A stretch of 64,000 bases of DNA from Rhynchospora pubera. Taxonomy: Eukaryota > Streptophyta > Magnoliopsida > Poales > Cyperaceae. The notes beneath the pieces are model-generated. The model saw only the letters and a list, made by a program, of their open reading frames with translations. It made no database searches and had not been told where the DNA came from. Below, piece after piece: positions 58,052 through 64,000 of the stretch. Position numbers and translations under genes: made by a program. Position 1 is the stretch's first letter. Every line of letters begins with the position of its first letter. The stretch spans positions 199,865,902-199,929,901 of the forward strand of contig CM051459.1 of assembly GCA_028095005.1 (NCBI GenBank), written 5' to 3'.

Positions 58052-61000
58052 ATGAAGTCTATCAGTGCAAATAATAGCAATAGTAATTGGTTGGGTTTCT
58101 CTCTTTCCCCTCACATAACAACAATGGACGCCGGCCAAACCAACGATCAAACCCACCACCACCACACACACTCTCACGCACAAACCCACCAACCCATCAC
58201 CTCTCTATCCTCAGCACCTACTCCGTTCTTGCCTTATAGCTCTGCTGTTGCTACTTCTCTCTGTTATGGCTTTGGAGACGCAAATGCAACCTACTATTCC
58301 CACATCTCATCCATGCCTCTCAAATCCGACGGCTCTCTATGCATCATGGAGGCTCTATCGAGACCTGATCAAGAACAAGGTTTGTCTTTCTTTTGTTTCC
58401 TATGTGCCTATATGTTTCTAGCTTGCAACAAAAAAGTCACCATCTTATCCATTTTTCCCTTTCTTTGTTATAGGAATGGTGCCATCGCCATCACCAAAGC
58501 TAGAAGATTTCTTGGGTGGGACTCACAATCAGTATGGTGGGGCCAATGATAGAGAAGCCATGGCACTAAGTTTAGATAGCATGTATTATAGTGAGAACCA
58601 TGGTGCAGAGCACCACCACCATGTCCCATATTTCCAGCCATTGCAAGAGGGGGTTTGCACCATGCTTGCTACTCCTGAGATGTACCACACCTCTCTGGTT
58701 GAAGAACAAATGGGTGCAACTGAGGTTATCTCCCCTTACAAGAACTGGGGTTCTGTGGGTTATGGGGATTTGCATTCACTAAGCCTCTCTATGAGCTCAG
58801 GCTCTCAGTCGAGCTGCGTCACCGCTATGCAAAACGGTGCAAGTCAAGCTGCAGCAAGTGAATACAACATGACCGTTGATGGAAGTAGAAAGCGGGGAAG
58901 TGACAAGGGGAGTCAGAAGCAACCAGTGCATAGGAAGTCTATTGACACCTTTGGACAGAGAACCTCTCAGTACAGAGGTGTTACAAGGTAAAGGGAAAAT
59001 CAATCACACCTTATTTCTAATTTTATGCAATGCAATGCCGGATAGAATATGAGATAAGATTACTATTTTCGGTGCAAGCTTTATTGTTTTTCTATCGAAA
59101 CAACTGGGGCAGCAATTTTTACTTTATCTATGTTGCATTGTTTTTTATTTGTGAAAGGCATAGATGGACAGGAAGGTATGAGGCACATTTGTGGGACAAT
59201 AGTTGCAAGAAAGAAGGCCAGACAAGGAAGGGAAGACAAGGTATAAGCTTAACTAATTCATGGTACTATTACTGATGTTGTTATTCCATATTAGCCGACC
59301 TAATATGCCAACATACAAAAAGGCAAACAAAAACTTACTATTATCCTTCTTTTACATCTTGTGGTGGCCTGATATAAGTCTTTTCTAATACTTTTTTGAA
59401 TTGTTTTGCATGGGGATGCTAACACCGAATGCAATAAACATGTGCTCCTTGCAGTTTATCTTGGTAAGTCTTGTATCCTTTACTTGACTTTTTTTCTAGC
59501 AATTATTTAAGATATCTTGCAAGTGAAAAGTACATGTTAATTAATAGACGAATGTGATTAATTAATTCGTAGGAGGCTATGACATGGAAGAAAAGGCTGC
59601 TAGAGCATATGATTTGGCAGCCCTGAAATACTGGGGGCCTTCTACTCACATTAACTTTCCTGTACGTTTGATTTCAGCATTACGAGGACTTGAATGCAAA
59701 TGTTCTTTTTTTTATCTTCCCTGAACAAGTGCTGTGATGTGTAACTTTTACAAATTACAGATTGAGGATTATCAGGAAGAATTAGAAGAGATGAAGAATA
59801 TGGGTAGGCAAGAATATGTTGCACATCTTAGAAGGTATACATTTCTAATATATATGAAATTATTGCTTATTTGTTTTCGGAGTAGAAATATTAATCCTAA
59901 ACGATCAAAAATAAATTTTTTGAAGATCTAGAGAATTATTTCTAAGTGCTCCCTATTTTGGAATAAATTTTTATTTCTAATGTGTTTGGATCATCTTCTT
60001 AATTGGAATTAAAATATGGTTAGAATAACTTTTTAATCAGGATTGGGAAAATGATCCAAACACGTACATTATGAATATTAATTTATTTCAAAGTTTGGTC
60101 CATTTAAAAATAATTCTGTAGATAAAAAAAAAACTTATTCTTGATGTTTTAGGATTGATATTTTTTATTTCGAATAACTAATTCTAATTTTATTCTTATA
60201 CGGTCAAACGCCCTAAGTGAATATAATAGTATTGATTTTACTGTCTCTATATTTAATATTCTATATCAAAAATTTCTTTTGCAGGAAGAGTAGTGGTTTT
60301 TCGCGTGGGGCTTCAATATATAGAGGAGTCACAAGGTTTGAAATAAGATATAATCAAATCTTTTTGGTATTGCTCTTTCTTTTATGGAATTGTAACTTGT
60401 TCCCTTTATTTTTCTTTTCAGGCATCACCAGCATGGGAGGTGGCAAGCCCGAATCGGTCGGGTATCAGGAAACAAGGACCTTTACCTTGGGACATTTAGT
60501 AAGTTAAATATTTTGATAATTGCATGATTTTTATGGTATTATAATTTTAAAAAGAAAGCTAAGATGTTCATCAAATGAAACTTAAGAGGGCATTTAACAC
60601 CTTTGTGCAGTTCTTCATGCTGGATACTTTTTATCTTGAAAACTATGACCACGAAATGTAACTAGGAATATATGTCCTTTCACAATCATAAAACCTTAGC
60701 CTAATGATTTCTCATGCTCCTTTCTTTCAAAGAAAGAATGTCTCGCTGCCAAGCTTCATGCTTTTGATATATTGCATGGAACTTTATCCTAAAGTTGTAT
60801 AACACCTTATACGTTCCTTTTATAAGGCTGATTTCAAACAGTAACCTCAACGCCTTTGTTTGACCGTCTTATAATGGTCTTCACATACTAAAGCATACTT
60901 CAAATCAAAAGTATTCTGCTTTTGACATCATTGGTTCATATATGTCTGAACTTATTATTGGTCTCATAACTAATTTAACGCTTATGCAAAGCATTGATCA

Positions 61001-61586
61001 AGTATTTGACATGATAATTGATGAATTGATAGGTACACAGGAAGAAGCAGCAGAGGCATATGACATAGCTGCTATAAAATTCCGTGGCTTAAACGCCGTG
61101 ACTAACTTTGACATTACACGCTACGATGTTGACAAGATTATGGCTAGCACCACTCTTCTACCTGGCGAGCTTGCTCGCCGTACTAAAACCCAAGAACTAC
61201 CATGCAATGGCTCATTGATCCAGCAGACTGACAATAACCAAGATCTTGGTTTACCAAGCAATGAAGAAGAGACCTCTAACAAAAACCATGACATGAACCA
61301 TACAGTTTCTGATTTGGGTGAGAGTCGGGCGGGATCATTTTTGGTTAATCCGAATCTAAACCCGACTCGTGCTGCAGATGAGAGTGGTGAGATAAATTTG
61401 TCTAATGGTTGTCATAATGGTGAAGGGAGCCCCGAAAGAGGTGGTGGGCTCGCTATGTTGTTCTCCAAACCTGTATCTAAGGTCATTGATCAGGCTCCTT
61501 TAGGCCAATGGATGCCCCCTGCTCAGGCCAGGCAAGCAGTCTCCATTGCACATTTGCCGGTTTTCACGGCATGGACCGATGCATGA
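58052..61586 (+). CDS. ANT: AINTEGUMENTA (ANT) orthologue, double-AP2 transcription factor
   Basis: Nine coding exons: 58052-58379, 58474-58987, 59158-59240, 59455-59463, 59573-59661, 59761-59834, 60285-60335, 60422-60498 and 61033-61586. They sum to 1779 nt (592 aa; Arabidopsis ANT is 555 aa) and rejoin in frame. Exon 4 is a 9-nt micro-exon supplying the end of V, then Y, L and the start of G. The euANT motifs WLGFSLSP (13-20) and PKLEDFLGG (117-125) are present. AP2 repeat 1 is about residues 276-341, the linker 342-377 and AP2 repeat 2 378-434. ANT rather than another AIL is supported by MPLKSDGSLCIMEAL near the N-terminus, KSIDTFGQRTSQYRGVTR, TRYDVDKIMASTTLLPGEL after repeat 2 and the FTAWTDA end. 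The N-terminal third is His-rich. Family knowledge: nuclear activator of cell proliferation in organ primordia and ovules. Odd points: Gly356 in the linker where relatives usually have Thr or Ser, and a foldback transposon filling most of intron 6. Confidence 0.96.
59870..60215. mobile_element. Foldback element, copy B, within ANT intron 6
   Basis: Shares AATCCTAAACGATCAA, GTGTTTGGATCATCTTCTTAAT, ATGATCCAAACAC, AACTTATTCTTGAT and TCGAATAACTAATTCTAATT with copy A at 55873-56250 and folds the same way. It fills about 345 of the 450 bp of the intron between exons 6 and 7, leaving the splice sites outside. The left terminus is eroded; the right end reads CGGTCAAACGCCC. Confidence 0.88.
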
Positions 61587-63174
61587 GATTGCAAATGTTA
61601 GAACAGTGGTTAGTTTGTTTTAGGGGATGATAGGATGGGTTAGCTCCAGTCTCTTTTACCGTCTTTTCTTTTCTTTTGGAAGATTAGTTCTGTAATAGCA
61701 AAAGGTGAAATGGGTCTCTTTCCTTCTCCTTCCATTGGATCTAACAAGGTTTAGGAGAAGGGATTTTGTTTTGGCTCAGAGACCTGTTTCACGCTCCCTC
61801 AGAAGTTGCTTTCTAATTAATTTCCAATGCTATTAATTTGCAGCCTGTTTTAGCTACATGTATCTGTTATTTTTTTTTCGGCCTCCTCTAAAAATATATA
61901 AATTATTGCTAAATTATCGATTAATAAATAATTACAAACTGAAGTATTTCCTCATCAACGCAGAAATCCTAATCTACCACTATAATAAAAGTGCTAACAT
62001 TCCTCTGCTATAGAGCTTTGTACCGTTGGATCAAAATCAGTGGTCCAAAATGCAGTCGCTTTTTTTTTTGGGCATTCACATTATAATTAAATAATTATAC
62101 AAACACGCTGCCATCACAGTAGTGTGTGAAGTTTTCGATGCAAATCCAATAATCCATAGATCTTTGAGTTTACATCAACACCAAAAATTCTTTTCATCAA
62201 GCAGCTATGATGGTAAATCAGCTTCAAGTCTTTCTGTACCAGCTATGTAACAGCTACTATAGTAGCGTTTCAAATCAATACTACAGTTGTGTACCTGCTT
62301 TTGTGACATTGATTGAAGCATCGGTACCAGTATCTAGCAACCGGGATTTCATGGCAACAAATCTATACACCCTCCATGAATCATCTCCATTTCGTACAAA
62401 CATAAATGCTTCTCAGTTTTATTGATACTGGAGGTAAAGTGCTCTTTGAAAAGGCCTTATAGACACGTCAGCAGAGAAGCGGCGTTGACCGCCGATGTTT
62501 GACGAGTGAAGCGGGGGAGAGAGAGAGAGAGGGGACTGCGAAGAATCTAAAACTTGGATTTGGTTTGTCTCTATGCTGTTTAAATGCGAAGTGACCCCAT
62601 CTGTCAGCTGCGTCTCTGCCATCACTCTTCTCGGAAATTACAGAGGCTACCCCTGCCAAATTCGCTACGCAACAATACGAGAGGTCACAGAGAAGTCACA
62701 GGCCTTGACAGCCCTCAGTTGTGCCACTGACTCGTGGGGTCACTCAGCTGCGCTTGACAAGTGATTTACCCGGTACAGTCAACACAGTTCTGACCAAGGA
62801 AGGGGGATTTTTATTAGCTTCTTGTGGCTCTCAAGGTGTGTTTATCGTGTTGTTTGTCGGTGACATGTTGGTAGGATTATAAGTAGGCTCTTGAGTCGCG
62901 TTCGAGATCGATCATGATTTTAAAATCGAAATTAGTTGTCTAATTTGATTTAATAAAATTCGATTTAATTTCAAACTCGACTCGTTGCGAATTCTACGTA
63001 TTTGGTAACGGTTTTGAGACCAACTTGAGTTAATGCTGTTGTAAAATAAGTGGAAGAAAGAAGCATAGAATAATATATTAAGAGCAAATAAGATAATTAT
63101 TCTCGATCTCAATTTCAAAATTTTTATTATCTCTTTCATCCATTTACACAAGTTTATTATGCTTTTATTTATAA
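61587..63174. other. ANT 3' flank and intergenic sequence
   Basis: The first few hundred bases are presumably ANT 3' UTR. Beyond about 61900 nothing is recognised; opposed short frames around 62419-62764 surround a GA run (62517-62531) and are not convincing genes. Confidence 0.35.
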
Positions 63175-63250
63175 GCTACAAGTGAGACATCATATAATAA
63201 GCAATAAGTGAATAGTGGGAAACATGTTAATAAATGGATAGTGGAGAATA
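63175..63250. repeat. 76-bp direct repeat, left copy
   Basis: GCTACAAGTGAGACATCATA...GGATAGTGGAGAATA; matches the right copy at 63893-63968 at about 67 of 76 positions by eye, same orientation, 718 bp apart. Confidence 0.85.
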
Positions 63251-63329
63251 TGGAGATTAAAACTTATAAAAAAAATTAATTGGGATAAAAACTTGAATAA
63301 GAAAAAAAGAGTACAGTGTGTACAATGTT

Positions 63330-63885
63330 TCTCCTCATTTAGATATTGTCGTATATTCTTCGGTTAATATAGACTTATTAAAAATTTGAGAGTATCGCAT
63401 TTACTATAGGTGAATACGTTTCATTATAAATAGCATTATATATTTGCGTAAAATCTTGTACCATTAGCCTTGTTTTATATCTCACAATCTAATTTTTTTT
63501 TCATTTATTTTAATAACAAATATCCATTTGTAACCTTCAGGGTTAATATTTTTTGACATTTAGACTACTGGTCTAAATACTTTACTTTTATCAAAGTAAA
63601 TTTAATTCAGCTTGTTGTTTGTCATTTTTGACACATTATCCTCTTCTCTTATAATATCATTAGCTATAGCAAATGCAAAAACTTCATCAATATGAGTTTT
63701 ATTTCTACTCAGTATTGCGCTTTTTTATACAATTTATAGAAATCTCATAATCATTTGGTACTTTGGTTTCTTCGATAATTTCATCAATCTCTTCTGGAAT
63801 TTTAGTTTCTTCTTAAACTTTAATCTCTTCTAGAGATTTAATTTCTTCTATAACTTTATAAACCTCTTTTGGAATTTTATGAATT
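63330..63885 (-). pseudogene. Ty1-copia pol fragment (acidic linker and start of RT), element 3
   Basis: Minus-strand translation gives ETKIPEEIDEIIEETKVPND and YEISIN, then RNKTHIDEVFAFAIANDI, NPEGYKWIFVIK and, frameshifted, TRLMVQDFTQ and NETYSPIVNAI. These match in order the copia stretch between integrase and RT (xISINYV, RNKxxIDxIFxFxVAxxI) and the RT opening (VGYKWVFVRK, ARLVAQGFxQ, EETYSPV). Stops and frameshifts make it a relic. No LTR is visible. Confidence 0.8.
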
Positions 63886-63892
63886 TCTTTTG

Positions 63893-63968
63893 GCTACAAA
63901 TGAGACATCATATAATGAGAAATAAGTAAATAGCAGAGAACATGGTAATAAATGGATAGTGGAGAATA
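63893..63968. repeat. 76-bp direct repeat, right copy
   Basis: GCTACAAATGAGACATCATA...GGATAGTGGAGAATA, partner of 63175-63250. The pair brackets the copia fragment, suggesting either a 718-bp tandem duplication or short repeats belonging to the element. Confidence 0.85.
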
Positions 63969-64000
63969 CCTTTACTACTTATAAAAACACGCACAGAAAG

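Noticed and set aside
61033..61040. Possible separate gene starting at the ATG at 60942
   Set aside because: The open frame begins inside ANT intron 8; the acceptor at 61031-61032 joins exon 9 in frame with AP2 repeat 2, so the upstream part is intron.
63330..63885. Endogenous pararetrovirus considered for the RT fragment
   Set aside because: The RNKTHID...FAFAIANDI stretch before RT is typical of Ty1-copia polyproteins, and no movement or coat protein is present.

Overview
This is an AT-rich piece of nuclear DNA from a flowering plant, almost certainly a eudicot. The signs are spliced genes of plant-only families (R2R3-MYB, AINTEGUMENTA-type double AP2), long intergenic stretches, MITEs with 3-bp target-site duplications (TSDs), Ty1-copia LTR retrotransposons primed by initiator-Met tRNA, and solo LTRs. 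There is no bacterial or organellar gene organisation. Species cannot be told from the sequence.

Only three host genes are convincing, all on the + strand. (1) An R2R3-MYB of subgroup 14 (RAX/MYB36/MYB87 group) at 10557-11642, three exons, 301 aa. (2) A two-RRM hnRNP/Musashi-like RNA-binding protein with a Gly/Tyr/Asn-rich tail at 30059-32332, two exons, 395 aa. (3) An AINTEGUMENTA (ANT) orthologue at 58052-61586, nine coding exons including a 9-nt micro-exon, 592 aa. All exon junctions rejoin in frame with GT-AG introns. ANT and a subgroup-14 MYB (MYB87) are also close neighbours in Arabidopsis, so the pair may be old microsynteny, stretched here to about 47 kb by transposons. Both are meristem/organ-growth regulators, but nothing in the window shows they act together.

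The rest is mostly transposon debris. 1-5050: 5' part of a decayed minus-strand Ty1-copia element with LTR, primer-binding site, RNase H, RT and integrase remnants, and an unexpected series of six nested hairpins sharing a CCTGTGG loop. 5.7-9.2 kb: non-autonomous element rich in GTTACTCCC repeats with a 210-235 bp tandem repeat. 13-21 kb: MITEs, a CTCGAG-rich element and a foldback element. 20.9-26.3 kb: three copies of one LTR family, one a clean solo LTR with a 5-bp TSD. 26.6-27.4 kb: a satellite-like array. 35-38 kb: possible Helitron. 43-49 kb: MITE cluster. 50.8-55.2 kb: a second minus-strand copia element, interrupted by the same LTR family (in gag) and by a MITE (in integrase). 55.9 kb and ANT intron 6: two copies of one foldback family. 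63.2-64 kb: third copia fragment between 76-bp direct repeats.

No confident tRNA, rRNA, microRNA precursor or CRISPR array was seen, and no previously undescribed protein system is evident. The strongest leads are the hairpin series, the foldback copies at ANT, a uORF ending six bases before the ANT start, and the microsynteny.
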